A DNA stretch of 16,819 nt from CAZJDV01 sp964544865 (GTDB lineage: Bacteria > Chloroflexota > Dehalococcoidia > Lucifugimonadales > CAJWER01): the NCBI GenBank assembly GCA_964544865.1, contig CAZJDV010000056.1:1-16819 (forward strand), given 5' to 3'. Positions 1-7,245 of the stretch are shown here, piece after piece (positions within the stretch are counted from its first letter, which is position 1; every line of letters begins with the position of its first letter). The notes under the pieces are model-generated. The model saw only the letters and a list, made by a program, of their open reading frames with translations. It made no database searches and was not told the origin of the DNA. The position numbers were made by a program, and so were the translations under genes.

Positions 1-644
1 GCTGTTGGCACGTCGCCCCCGGCCCACACGTACTCAGTCTCCGGGAACTTTGTGCCCAAAACATCTGTGGGGAGCGTTATGGGTGGCAGAGCGAAATAAG
101 TATCCGTACTTGGTATCAGTGTCAGGTTCGGCACCGGGTCGAGGAATACCGGGGGAGTCCAAATAGCGGTTACCACAATTTTGCCGCCCGCGGCGGCGCC
201 CTTGAAATTGCCGCCGTCGGGCATAGTCGAGCCCGGCAGCGTGCCTGGCAGAGTGCCTGTCGACGGGAGGGCGCCACCTACGGACGTCACGTTACTGAAG
301 ACGACCCTCACTTCCATCGACCCGTTAACCAGACTGGAAATGTCAACGAAACCGTCTGCGGTCAGGCCCGTGGTATCCATCACAGGGAGGTCGACGTCTA
401 ACGCCTGTGGCCCCGAGGTGTTTCGTAACCTCAGCCGCGAAATGCTGGCCTCTTCGTTGCTGGCGAAGACGATAGAGCCAGTGAACACGACGCCCTGGCC
501 CAATACGTGAGTCGACTCCGCAACGCCAAGCGTGACATCGGCGTTGGACGTGAGACTTTGCGCGATGTCTCGATTCAGCAAGACCGAAGTGAAAATCAGG
601 GCTAAGAGAAGCACCCCAGAGTAGACTGCCGATTTCTTATTCAT
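1..644 (-). CDS. Exported protein of unknown function, N-terminal part (3' end outside window)
   Basis: An open frame runs from an ATG at 642-644 to the window edge, giving 214 codons and no stop. A GGGAG ribosome-binding site lies about 9 bases before the ATG. The N-terminus (MNKKSAVYSGVLLLALIFTS) is a basic stretch followed by a hydrophobic segment of about 17 residues, so it is a signal peptide or single anchor. The rest is rich in Thr, Val, Ser, Gly and Pro with alternating hydrophobic residues (for example VVFTGSIVF and MEVRVVFSNV near residues 52-120), which suggests extracellular beta-sandwich modules. A Gly/Pro-rich linker lies around residues 125-150. I do not recognise the family. 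The role could be surface or adhesive, but that is only an inference from composition. A likely promoter lies at about 979-1010, leaving an untranslated leader of over 300 bases. Confidence 0.75.
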   Translation of the reverse strand, partial: MNKKSAVYSGVLLLALIFTSVLLNRDIAQSLTSNADVTLGVAESTHVLGQGVVFTGSIVFASNEEASISRLRLRNTSGPQALDVDLPVMDTTGLTADGFVDISSLVNGSMEVRVVFSNVTSVGGALPSTGTLPGTLPGSTMPDGGNFKGAAAGGKIVVTAIWTPPVFLDPVPNLTLIPSTDTYFALPPITLPTDVLGTKFPETEYVWAGGDVPT

Positions 645-975
645 TATCAATCACTCCCTGAGTATTGACTCACCTGTCGTTGACTCCTCCGCCCTCGGGG
701 CGCACCGCGGAAAGTGAGGGACAAAACACAAACACGACCGTCGCCCCACGGCCGTAAGTCAAACTTGGAATACCCTGTTAAGGAGACCCCGTGTATCTGA
801 TCTGCTACCGCGATTCGGTAGAAGCTGGGCCTGTGCTGAGTGCAGGATTTATCCCAAACCTTCCGCCCCTGCCCTCTTCGCATCTCAGAGACTTGAACAG
901 GGCGCAGAGCCCGCTTTCTCATTGCTCATAATCGCCGCGGACGTAGGGACCGTAAACAACGCTCCCCTCCAGCAA
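645..975 (-). other. Long 5' leader without a supported gene, containing hairpins
   Basis: About 330 bases separate the likely promoter from the ATG at 644. I see no convincing gene here: a 91-codon minus frame (922-647) lacks a ribosome-binding site and overlaps the next gene's own site. Visible structure includes a perfect hairpin with arms 805-810 and 816-821 (CTACCG/CGGTAG, 5-base loop) and a second near 737-754 (minus strand GGCCGT/ACGGTC with one G-U pair). I could not match the leader to a known riboswitch class. Confidence 0.3.
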
Positions 976-978
976 GTT

Positions 979-1010
979 ATTATGTAACCTCATTCTTTGC
1001 CGAATGTCAA
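979..1010 (-). promoter_or_regulatory. Possible sigma-70 promoter for the exported-protein gene
   Basis: On the minus strand a perfect TTGACA (plus-strand TGTCAA, 1005-1010) is followed by CATAAT (plus-strand ATTATG, 979-984), five of six matches to the -10 consensus. The spacer is 20 bases, longer than the usual 17; an overlapping TACATA would give 18 bases but is a poorer -10 box. Transcription would begin near 972 and read toward the gene starting at 644. Confidence 0.45.
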
Positions 1011-1144
1011 GGGAATACCCCTCCATTCACATACCGTTACCGCATTATTAGGGATGGCCGGCATGGGCCGGACCACGCGCGCCGCCTTAGACACCTCAAG
1101 CGTAGCTCCACAAGGCGACCCCTGGACACAGTGATCAGGCAGAT

Positions 1145-1327
1145 TCACACCACGGTGACGCGGTCAACGCCGTAGGCCCAATCCTCGGACGCGGGAGGAC
1201 GCCAGTCCGCCTTTGAATCAGACGCCGCCCTAAGAGATTCCATCTTACACGTTTCCAGAACTGGGCGCACATTCCACTGGCGTAAACCCAGGTTTGGGTC
1301 CAGGAATCCACCGGTGACACATACATG
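1145..1327 (-). pseudogene. Unidentified possible coding remnant
   Basis: Between a TAA (1328-1330) and a TGA (1145-1147), read on the minus strand, there are 60 open codons with plausible protein character, containing LDPNLGLRQWNVRPVLETCK and ending in SEDWAYGVDRVTVV. No matching upstream part, start codon or ribosome-binding site is evident, and an overlapping minus frame (1455-1135) looks no better. The stretch neighbours two clearly broken genes, so I read it as a possible decayed C-terminus. It could also be chance. I do not recognise the family. The remainder of 1011-1512 shows nothing I can support. Confidence 0.2.
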
Positions 1328-1512
1328 TTAGCACCAAAGTGCAAACACTCTATACGGATCGGTGCTACTGACAGCAGAATTGAGCCCAGGAAGCGGTAGT
1401 GCGTAGAGACTGCGGCGCCGGCCTCGCCATAGCGCGCCATGGGCCGGGAGAGCAAATCCTTCTGTCCATCCCGGCATCCAAATTCATGTAGGGCGAAGGT
1501 GGCTGTATTTCA

Positions 1513-1891
1513 ATGACCGCGCATACGAAAGCCGAGTACTCATCAGGACCGCCAGCCCGCGAGGGCACGGCCTCTTCGGCCTTGCTTCCGGTCTGGCGGC
1601 GATCATCTGCTGCGCCTCGCCGGTGGTCTTGCGCTGGTAGGGATCGCCACCGCGGCCCAGGCGGTATCACTGGGCGATACCCTCTACTACACGTACGGAT
1701 GGGGCTTCCGAGGGGCAGGCCTTCTGGTGGCGATAGCAGCCGTGGTGCTCTATCTACGAGGGCGCCAAAGCTGCAGCCTGCGGGGCGCTTACCGGTACCG
1801 CCGAATGCTGGCCTTCCTGCTGCTATCGGACGCCACCTCCTACGCGGACCTCTTCTGGTCCACAAAGTACCTCGGCGTCTGGTTCGGCTAG
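1513..1891 (+). pseudogene. Decayed small membrane protein, MerT/MerC-like
   Basis: Two frames join into one sensible product. Frame one (codons in phase with 1617) reads GLFGLASGLAAIICCASPVV up to 1630. From GCG at 1631 the text continues in another frame as ALVGIATAAQAVSLGDTLYY, then a second hydrophobic helix (GAGLLVAIAAVVLYL), a CSLRG segment, a third helix and the C-terminus STKYLGVWFG, stop at 1889-1891. A single missing base at 1629-1631 accounts for the switch. A possible start (ATG 1513) is in a third frame, implying a further one-base loss near 1565. The Cys-Cys pair at the end of helix 1 resembles mercuric transporters of the MerT/MerC type, so a metal-transport origin is an inference. 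It lies 79 bases before a broken methyltransferase, and the two may have formed one transcription unit. Confidence 0.45.
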
Positions 1892-1970
1892 CACCGCCGC
1901 TTCCACGTCCGATCTGCATGACCATCTCACGCCGTGCTATCCTGGGCTAACCCCTGGAGGGCATCACAGG

Positions 1971-2760
1971 GTGGCTTCGACACTCGATTTCAACGGCTGT
2001 TGCGCCATCACCTACGGCCATCCATTGCCCGGTTTCTTCTTGGCGACTCCTTACACCCGGGCGGGCTTCCACTGACATCCAGGCTGTTTGATCTAATGGG
2101 GATAGATTCGACGTCCCGGGTGCTCGACGTTGGCGCCGGCCTGGGCGCCACATCGGTGTACCTGGCACGGTCGGTGGGCGTCACGTCACGGGCGTTACGC
2201 TCGGAGAGGACGGCATCGTCGCGAGAATCGAGCTCGCGGCGGATAATGGAGTCCAAGGCCGGATCCAGCTGGTGCATGGTGGCATCATGAAGGTTGACCT
2301 GGCTGGGTAACAGTTCGACTTCATCTTCATGGAGGGCGTACTCTCGATACTCGATTGCAAGAGCGCCGCGCTTCCCCGCCTTCGCGCCCTGCTCAGGCCT
2401 GGAGGCCGGATCGGGCTGGCCGACGTCACCGTCTGCGGTCCACTCCCTCAGGACATGCAGGGCCTGCTGGTGACCGTCGGCTGCGTGGGTGGCGCCCTTT
2501 CGCTCGGGGGGTACGGCGACCTGATGACGAACCAGGGGCTCGTGCTCGAGCATCGACGCGATTGCCAAAACGTCGCCGGGTCGTTTATGAGGGATCTGCA
2601 ATCGAAGGTCCTGATGGTCGAGATAGCTAGCAAGCTTGGCAGGTTCACCATCCAGGATCGATTAGGCGCCGAGGCCCAACGACTCCTCACGTCGGCCCGG
2701 GACCTTGTCGAACAGCAGGTGCTCGGCTACGGCCTGCTGGTAGCACGCAAGCCTCACTGG
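1971..2760 (+). pseudogene. Decayed class I SAM-dependent methyltransferase
   Basis: A GGAGG at 1956-1960 precedes a GTG at 1971 that opens MASTLDFNGCCAITYGHPL. A one-base loss in 2025-2030 moves the frame to ARFLLGDSLHPGG and the SAM-binding motif I, VLDVGAGLG. A tandem duplication of GTCAC (2180-2189) breaks the frame again; removing one copy restores ARSVGVTGVTLGEDG. An in-frame TAA at 2308-2310 follows VDLAG. The text then continues as QFDFIFMEGVLSIL and LLRPGGRIGLADVTV (motif VI region) to GYGLLVARKP near 2754. The family's usual stop is absent, and the frame runs into the downstream gene. The Cys pair near the N-terminus and the MerT-like neighbour hint at a metal or metalloid connection, which is speculative. 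The order of motifs and the single repairable lesions make the pseudogene call firm; the substrate is unknown. Confidence 0.75.
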
Positions 2761-2851
2761 CGTCTGCATCAAAGCACCCTTGAGACATGCCGCCTCAGAG
2801 GCCGTCCCCAAACCCGCGCCGCAGCCTTCCGCGCGCGTTCCTCAATGCGTA

Positions 2852-2879
2852 GCGACCGGATCTCGCCGTATGTTATAAT
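2852..2879 (+). promoter_or_regulatory. Likely promoter of the dehydrogenase operon
   Basis: A perfect TATAAT box lies at 2874-2879, about 59 bases before the E1-alpha start. A weak -35 candidate (GCGACC, 2852-2857; three of six matches) sits at a 16-base spacing. The box lies inside the read-through extension of the methyltransferase remnant, which supports treating that extension as non-coding. Confidence 0.5.
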
Positions 2880-2937
2880 TCCAGCAGCCCGGCGCCGCAC
2901 GCGGTGTCGGGACTCATATCTCGACGGGAGGCTCGTC

Positions 2938-3921
2938 GTGGCAGTCATTACCACAGCACTGGACAACAAGACCCTCCTCTGGATGTACCGGACTATGTTG
3001 ACTATCCGTCGATTCGAGGAGCAGGCGCGGCGTGAGGCCGATGCTGGCAAGCTCAGGGGCATGCACTCTTCAATAGGCCAGGAAGCCGTCCCTACCGGCG
3101 TATGCGCCCATCTTCGTGACGAAGACTACATATTTGGGACCCATCGCAGCCACCATCACTGCATTGCCAAGGGCGTCGATCTCAACGAGATGATGGCGGA
3201 GCTGCTGGGCAAGGCGACAGGGACCAACAAGGGCAAGGGCGGCACCATGCACATCGCCGACATCGACAAGGGCATGCTTGGCGCCAACGGCATCGTTGGC
3301 TCCAATGTACCGGTGGCGACGGGCGCCGCGCTGACCGCCCAGGTCCTTGGCAACGACAACGTCAGCGTGGTCTTCTTCGGAGACGGCGCCGCCAATCAGG
3401 GCGCCCTTCACGAGTCGATGAACCTGGCAGGGGTATGGAAGCTGCCGATATTGTTCGTCTGCGAGAATAACCGATACGCCCAGTCCACCCCTATGGAGTA
3501 CGCGGTTGCAGGGGCCTCCGTGGCCTCCCGGGCGGCGGGCTACGACATGCCCGGGATAGTGGCCGACGGACAGTCAGCGCTCGAGATGTACGAGGTGGCT
3601 GGGGAGGCCATCCGGCGCGCCCGCGCCGGCCAGGGACCCACGCTGATCGAGGCACAGACCTATCGCTACTTTGGCCACTTCGGCGCGGACAACCCACTGC
3701 TCTACAGGGAACAAGAGGAAGAAGACTACTACAAGGCCAGAGACTGCAACTACAGGCTGCGAGCATACATCCTCGACAACGGCGTCGCGACGGAGGCCGA
3801 GCTCGAAGAGGTAGACCGGCAGGCCGTGGCGAACATCGCGGAGGCCGCCCGATTCGCCGACGAAAGCCCGTTTCCCGGTCCCGAAGAGCTCATGGCGGAC
3901 GTCTACATGTCTTACCCTTAG
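2938..3921 (+). CDS. pdhA: Pyruvate/acetoin dehydrogenase E1 component, alpha subunit
   Basis: Thiamine-diphosphate-dependent E1-alpha of a 2-oxoacid dehydrogenase complex, which decarboxylates the oxoacid and passes the acyl group to lipoyl-E2 in the cytoplasm. The GTG at 2938 is chosen because GGGAGG (2926-2931) lies 6 bases upstream and the product (327 residues) has normal family length, beginning MAVITTALDN. A longer frame back to 2329 is a read-through from the methyltransferase remnant and is rejected. Visible motifs are the MYRTMLTIRRFEEQ N-terminus, HRSHHH (residues 69-74), which carries catalytic histidines, and the thiamine-diphosphate/Mg motif starting GDG (148-150) with N153 and ending ENN (176-178). 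The RGHF-like segment appears as YRYFGHF. The text around GKGGTMHIAD resembles AcoA-type subunits, so acetoin or a branched oxoacid is a possible substrate; pyruvate is the default guess. The E1-beta gene follows after 122 bases. Confidence 0.92.
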   Translation: MAVITTALDNKTLLWMYRTMLTIRRFEEQARREADAGKLRGMHSSIGQEAVPTGVCAHLRDEDYIFGTHRSHHHCIAKGVDLNEMMAELLGKATGTNKGKGGTMHIADIDKGMLGANGIVGSNVPVATGAALTAQVLGNDNVSVVFFGDGAANQGALHESMNLAGVWKLPILFVCENNRYAQSTPMEYAVAGASVASRAAGYDMPGIVADGQSALEMYEVAGEAIRRARAGQGPTLIEAQTYRYFGHFGADNPLLYREQEEEDYYKARDCNYRLRAYILDNGVATEAELEEVDRQAVANIAEAARFADESPFPGPEELMADVYMSYP

Positions 3922-3952
3922 CGTAGATTGGGCGTGGTGGCGAAAGGGTCGA

Positions 3953-3986
3953 CTCGCCGAAGCGGCCGTATTTCTGTATCGGCGAG
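3953..3986 (+). other. Intergenic hairpin between E1-alpha and E1-beta genes
   Basis: Arms CTCGCCGA (3953-3960) and TCGGCGAG (3979-3986) form a perfect 8-bp stem with an 18-base loop. No T-tract follows, so it is not a typical intrinsic terminator; it may act in mRNA processing or stability within the operon. Confidence 0.35.
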
Positions 3987-4043
3987 CTCGCCCGATGCCC
4001 CACCCTGGCCCCCAGTCCCCAATCCCCTCCCCGGAGGTCCGAA

Positions 4044-5072
4044 ATGGTACAGGCCGAGGCCGTCAGGCAGATATCGTTCATACAGGCCGTCAATGAAGCC
4101 CTGATGCTGGAGATGAGGCGCGACCCGAGGGTCATCGTGATGGGCGAAGATATCGCCGGTGGAGCCGGCCGCCCGGCGTTCGAAGACGCATGGGGCGGGG
4201 CTATGAGGCTCACGAAGGGGCTTTACGGGGAGTTCGGACCGGCGCGCGTGCGTGACACTCCGATATCCGAGGCCGGGTTCCTCGGCGCGGGGGTAGGGGC
4301 CGCGGCCACCGGACTCCGGCCCGTCGTCGAACTCATGTACGTGAGCTTCTACGGCGTGGCCGCGGACCAGATCACCAACAACGCTGCCAAGATGCACTAC
4401 ATGTTCGGCGGTAAGGTCGAGCTACCCCTGACGATTATTACCGGCACCGGCGCCGGCACCGGCTCGGCGGCGCAGCACTCGGAGACCCTTTACTCGATAT
4501 TCACCCACTTTCCAGGACTCAAATGCGTCGTTCCATCCGACGCCTACACGGCCAAGGGGCTGCTTATCGCCGCGATCCGGGACGACGACCCGGTAATCGT
4601 CTTCAACAACCGGCAGCTCATGGGCTTCCGGCCCGAGGTCCACGTGCCAGAGGAGGCATACACCGTCCCAATAGGCAAGGCGAGGGTCGCCAGAGAGGGA
4701 ACGGACGTCACTCTAGTCGGAATCGGCTACACCACCCACTTGTGTCTTCAGGCCGCCACAGAGCTGGAGGTACAGGGCTATTCCGCCGAGGTCATAGACC
4801 TGCTCTCCCTCTCGCCCATGGACGACGAGGCCATCATCGGCTCGGTGCGAAAGACGAGAAAGGCCATCATCGTGGACGAGGACTATCCTCGGTGCAGCAT
4901 CTCGGCGGACATCTCCGCGTTGATCGCCGAGGAGGCATTCGACTATCTCGATGCCCCTCCGAAGCGTGTGACCCCTCCCCATGCGCCGGTACCGTACAGC
5001 CGTCCTCTTGAGGAGTTGTTCATGCCCAACAAGGCCGGCGTCGTGGCGGCGGCCCTCGAAGTACTCGAATAG
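4044..5072 (+). CDS. pdhB: Pyruvate/acetoin dehydrogenase E1 component, beta subunit
   Basis: Beta subunit of the E1 heterotetramer; it completes the thiamine-diphosphate site with the alpha subunit encoded just upstream. At 342 residues it has the usual family length. The ATG at 4044 has a strong GGAGG (4033-4037) with a 6-base spacer. The N-terminal pyrimidine-binding domain contains IVMGEDIAGG (31-40), the conserved glutamate in ISEAGFLGAG (E76) that activates the cofactor, and AAQHSETLYSIFTHFPGL (from 142) with H145. The C-terminal transketolase domain includes TLVGIGYTTHLCLQA and IIVDEDYPRCS. The E2 gene starts 9 bases after the stop, so translation is likely coupled. No lesion is seen. 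Confidence 0.93.
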   Translation: MVQAEAVRQISFIQAVNEALMLEMRRDPRVIVMGEDIAGGAGRPAFEDAWGGAMRLTKGLYGEFGPARVRDTPISEAGFLGAGVGAAATGLRPVVELMYVSFYGVAADQITNNAAKMHYMFGGKVELPLTIITGTGAGTGSAAQHSETLYSIFTHFPGLKCVVPSDAYTAKGLLIAAIRDDDPVIVFNNRQLMGFRPEVHVPEEAYTVPIGKARVAREGTDVTLVGIGYTTHLCLQAATELEVQGYSAEVIDLLSLSPMDDEAIIGSVRKTRKAIIVDEDYPRCSISADISALIAEEAFDYLDAPPKRVTPPHAPVPYSRPLEELFMPNKAGVVAAALEVLE

Positions 5073-5081
5073 AGGTAGGCA

Positions 5082-6269
5082 ATGGCGCAACCGATCGTGA
5101 TGCCCAAGCTCGGCGACTTCATGATAGAGGGCATCGTCGCGAAGTGGGCAAGGTCGGACGGTGAGGCCGTCAGACAAGGCGAGGTCATCACCGAGATCGA
5201 GTCCGAAAAGCTGAACTACGACCTGGAGGCCGCCGGCAACGGCATCCTCCACATCGTCGCTTCGGAGGGCTCCACCGTGCCCGTGGACGGCATCATGGGC
5301 TATCTGCTCGCTGGGGGCGAAGCCCCACCCGAGATAGCCGCTCCCGCGCCGGCCGCAGCGGTACCCGCGGCGGCACCGCCCGCTCCACGCTCCACGACCC
5401 CGCCTACGCCGCGCGCTGCGGGTACTCCGGTTCCGTCTACGCCCGGCGCGAGGCGGCTCGCCGCCAAGCTAGGCGTGGACCTCTCCGAGGTCACACCGTC
5501 GGGCCCGCGTGGCAGGGTGACCGAGGCCGACGTCCGCACGCGCGCCGAGGAGCGGGGGGCGCCTTCCGGCCCCGCGCCCGCGTCCGGGCCAGACCAGCCC
5601 TCCAGGACCGAACCACTGGCCGGAATCAGGAAATCCATCGCCGACCACATGCGCGGCAGCCTCGCCCGGACCGCACAGTTGTCTTTCTTCCTCGAACTGG
5701 ACGTGACCGATGCTCAGCTCGCCAGGAAAGAGGCATCGGCCGGCGGCGGCGTGACCATCGCCATGGCGCACGTCCTCACAAAGGCCTGCGCCGAGAGCCT
5801 CAAACGCAATCCGGAACTGAACAGCCTGCTCTCGGACGGCAGTATCCAGTACTTCGACGAGGTCAACTTCGGTGTGGCGGTCGCGCTGAAGGAAGGGCTG
5901 ATCGTGCCCGTCCTCAGACAGGCCGGTGCCAAGAGTATCTCCGAGATCGCGCTGGAGACGAACGCGTTGGCCGACAAGGCCAGGGACGGTAAGCTGCACC
6001 TGGACGACATGGCCGGGGGCACGTTTACCATCAGCGTTCTCGGCGCGGTCGACGGGTTCACGCCAATCCTCAACGCGGGCCAGAGCGCCATCCTAGGCGT
6101 GGGGCGGTCGGTGGAGAAGCCGGTCGTGAAAGACGGCGATATTGTCGTTCGCGAGATGATGACCGTGAGCTTGACTGTCGACCACCAGGTAATAGACGGA
6201 GCGGTGGCGGCCGGCTTCCTGCGTCGCCTGAAACAGCTTGTCGAACGGCCGGCCGGGCTCTTCAAGTAG
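5082..6269 (+). CDS. pdhC: Dihydrolipoamide acyltransferase (E2) of the same complex
   Basis: E2 core: its lipoyl-lysine arm takes the acyl group from E1 and transfers it to CoA. The protein has 395 residues. Domains in order: one lipoyl domain (1-78) with the lysine in IESEKLNYD (K43); an Ala/Pro-rich flexible linker (80-120); a peripheral-subunit-binding domain (about 119-152, TPGARRLAAKLGVDLSEV and GPRGRVTEADV); a second linker; and the catalytic acyltransferase domain (about 175-395). The active-site motif reads DHQVIDG (367-373) where most E2 proteins have DHRxxDG; the catalytic His368 and Asp372 are kept. The start at 5082 has a GAGGTAGG-like site just upstream. No dihydrolipoamide dehydrogenase (E3) lies in the window, so the complex must use one encoded elsewhere. 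The acyl substrate is not decided by sequence alone. Confidence 0.92.
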   Translation: MAQPIVMPKLGDFMIEGIVAKWARSDGEAVRQGEVITEIESEKLNYDLEAAGNGILHIVASEGSTVPVDGIMGYLLAGGEAPPEIAAPAPAAAVPAAAPPAPRSTTPPTPRAAGTPVPSTPGARRLAAKLGVDLSEVTPSGPRGRVTEADVRTRAEERGAPSGPAPASGPDQPSRTEPLAGIRKSIADHMRGSLARTAQLSFFLELDVTDAQLARKEASAGGGVTIAMAHVLTKACAESLKRNPELNSLLSDGSIQYFDEVNFGVAVALKEGLIVPVLRQAGAKSISEIALETNALADKARDGKLHLDDMAGGTFTISVLGAVDGFTPILNAGQSAILGVGRSVEKPVVKDGDIVVREMMTVSLTVDHQVIDGAVAAGFLRRLKQLVERPAGLFK

Positions 6270-6532
6270 AGACGGGCGACAGCCTCGGCCTGGGCCCCGC
6301 TGGTCCCGCGCCCTACCACTGCGCCAAGCCAGGCCCTCGATCCCGCTGTCTTCGTCGCGAGATTGGGCAAATGATGCGGGTGGCAACGCCTAGACAAGTC
6401 CGCTCCCATGTGTGAAATTATCTACGATGTTGCACAACACTTGTCAGCGGTTTAGGAACACTACCAGCAGTTCGCTGTTCGTCGGGCAAGTGGCAGCGGC
6501 TAGAAACCTCAGGGTGTGATCAAGGAGGATCC
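6270..6532. other. Intergenic region after the dehydrogenase operon
   Basis: These 263 bases hold no supported gene. GGCCTGG (6287-6293) and CCAGGCC (6329-6335) could pair over a 35-base loop just after the E2 stop, a possible transcript end without a T-tract. A TTGCAC at 6430-6435 with TAGGAA 17 bases later is a poor promoter candidate for the next gene. Confidence 0.25.
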
Positions 6533-7078
6533 ATGGAAGGGATATTTTTCATCCTCGTAGGCGCGGCTCTATTCACTCAGTCTTGGTACGTCCTCGGGCT
6601 CTACTCCGAGGGACGCACCATGGGCGTATTCATGGGGGCATTGGGCCTGCTCATGCTGGGCACGGTCATGTTCGGGGCCTCGCTCGAGGCGGTCCTGCTA
6701 ACCGGCGACGCCGTCGCGACCATGACCATGTTCAAAGGACTTGTAGTGGTCTGGGCCGTGTATGCTTTGGGCGCCGGGGCCCAGGGACTGTGGGAGTTCG
6801 AGGACAGGGCCGTAGGCTTCTATAGCGCGTTTGTGGCAGTCGTGTCCGTGGTCGCGTTCCTGTACTTCGCGATTAACCTCCAGAATGTCTACAGCGACGC
6901 GGTATGGCTGGTCATCTCGGGCGCGACCCTGGCTCTGTCCATCCTGGCGAGCATCACGTTCTTTTACCTCGCGTTTCAGTGGATCGTGCTCCGGCTGGTT
7001 TCCGGATGGTTTATGCTGCTCGGAAGCGTCGTCGTCGTGGCCCTCGGATTGGTGATGATAGGTACCCACATCGCGTAA
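6533..7078 (+). CDS. Six-helix membrane protein, possibly AmiS/UreI-type channel
   Basis: A 181-residue, almost wholly hydrophobic protein with a very strong ribosome-binding site (AAGGAGG, 6522-6528) before the ATG. Six membrane segments are visible at roughly residues 3-24, 30-52, 65-83, 93-115, 124-147 and 154-178, joined by short loops. Length, helix count and the text EDRAVGFYSAFVAVVSVVAF in the middle resemble the AmiS/UreI family of urea/amide channels (family pattern: Gly-Trp-Tyr before a helix), and SGWFMLLGSVVVVALGLVMIG fits the family's last helix. This is pattern memory, not a search result, and no amidase or urease gene is adjacent. It may equally be an unrelated small membrane protein. 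The gene is 263 bases downstream of the dehydrogenase operon and 167 bases before prkA, and is probably transcribed separately. Confidence 0.6.
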   Translation: MEGIFFILVGAALFTQSWYVLGLYSEGRTMGVFMGALGLLMLGTVMFGASLEAVLLTGDAVATMTMFKGLVVVWAVYALGAGAQGLWEFEDRAVGFYSAFVAVVSVVAFLYFAINLQNVYSDAVWLVISGATLALSILASITFFYLAFQWIVLRLVSGWFMLLGSVVVVALGLVMIGTHIA

Positions 7079-7103
7079 TGCCCCAGATGTGATCGTGCAT
7101 GAG

Positions 7104-7163
7104 GGTCACGCCGGTGACCGGCTGGTCGGCCCGGCCCGCCGAAATGGCGCCAGGGGCCGGGCC
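7104..7163. promoter_or_regulatory. Paired GC-rich stems before prkA
   Basis: GGTCAC-gccg-GTGACC (7104-7119) is a perfect inverted repeat that could be an operator or hairpin. It is followed by a perfect 10-bp stem with arms GGCCCGGCCC (7128-7137) and GGGCCGGGCC (7154-7163). No T-run follows. Possible roles are ending the upstream transcript or structuring the prkA leader. Confidence 0.4.
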
Positions 7164-7245
7164 GGTTTGGAGGCGGCGGGCGGCGCCCCTCCATTCCGCA
7201 TGTGGGGACCGCCAAACGGTAGCGGGATCATTGAGAGCGGAGGAC

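Noticed and set aside
181..510. Plus-strand 109-codon frame.
   Set aside because: It is antisense to a better-supported exported-protein gene with a signal peptide and ribosome-binding site.
1365..1925. Minus-strand 186-codon frame.
   Set aside because: Arg/Pro-rich with no family character, and antisense to the frameshifted membrane-protein remnant.
6308..6325. Minus-strand text resembling a tRNA D-arm (GCGCAGTGGTAGGGCGC).
   Set aside because: No matching anticodon arm, T-arm or acceptor stem follows in either direction, so it is not a tRNA gene.
7099..7245. N-terminal extension of prkA by 49 codons.
   Set aside because: It crosses strong inverted repeats and has no family resemblance; the start at 7246 matches the PrkA N-terminus.
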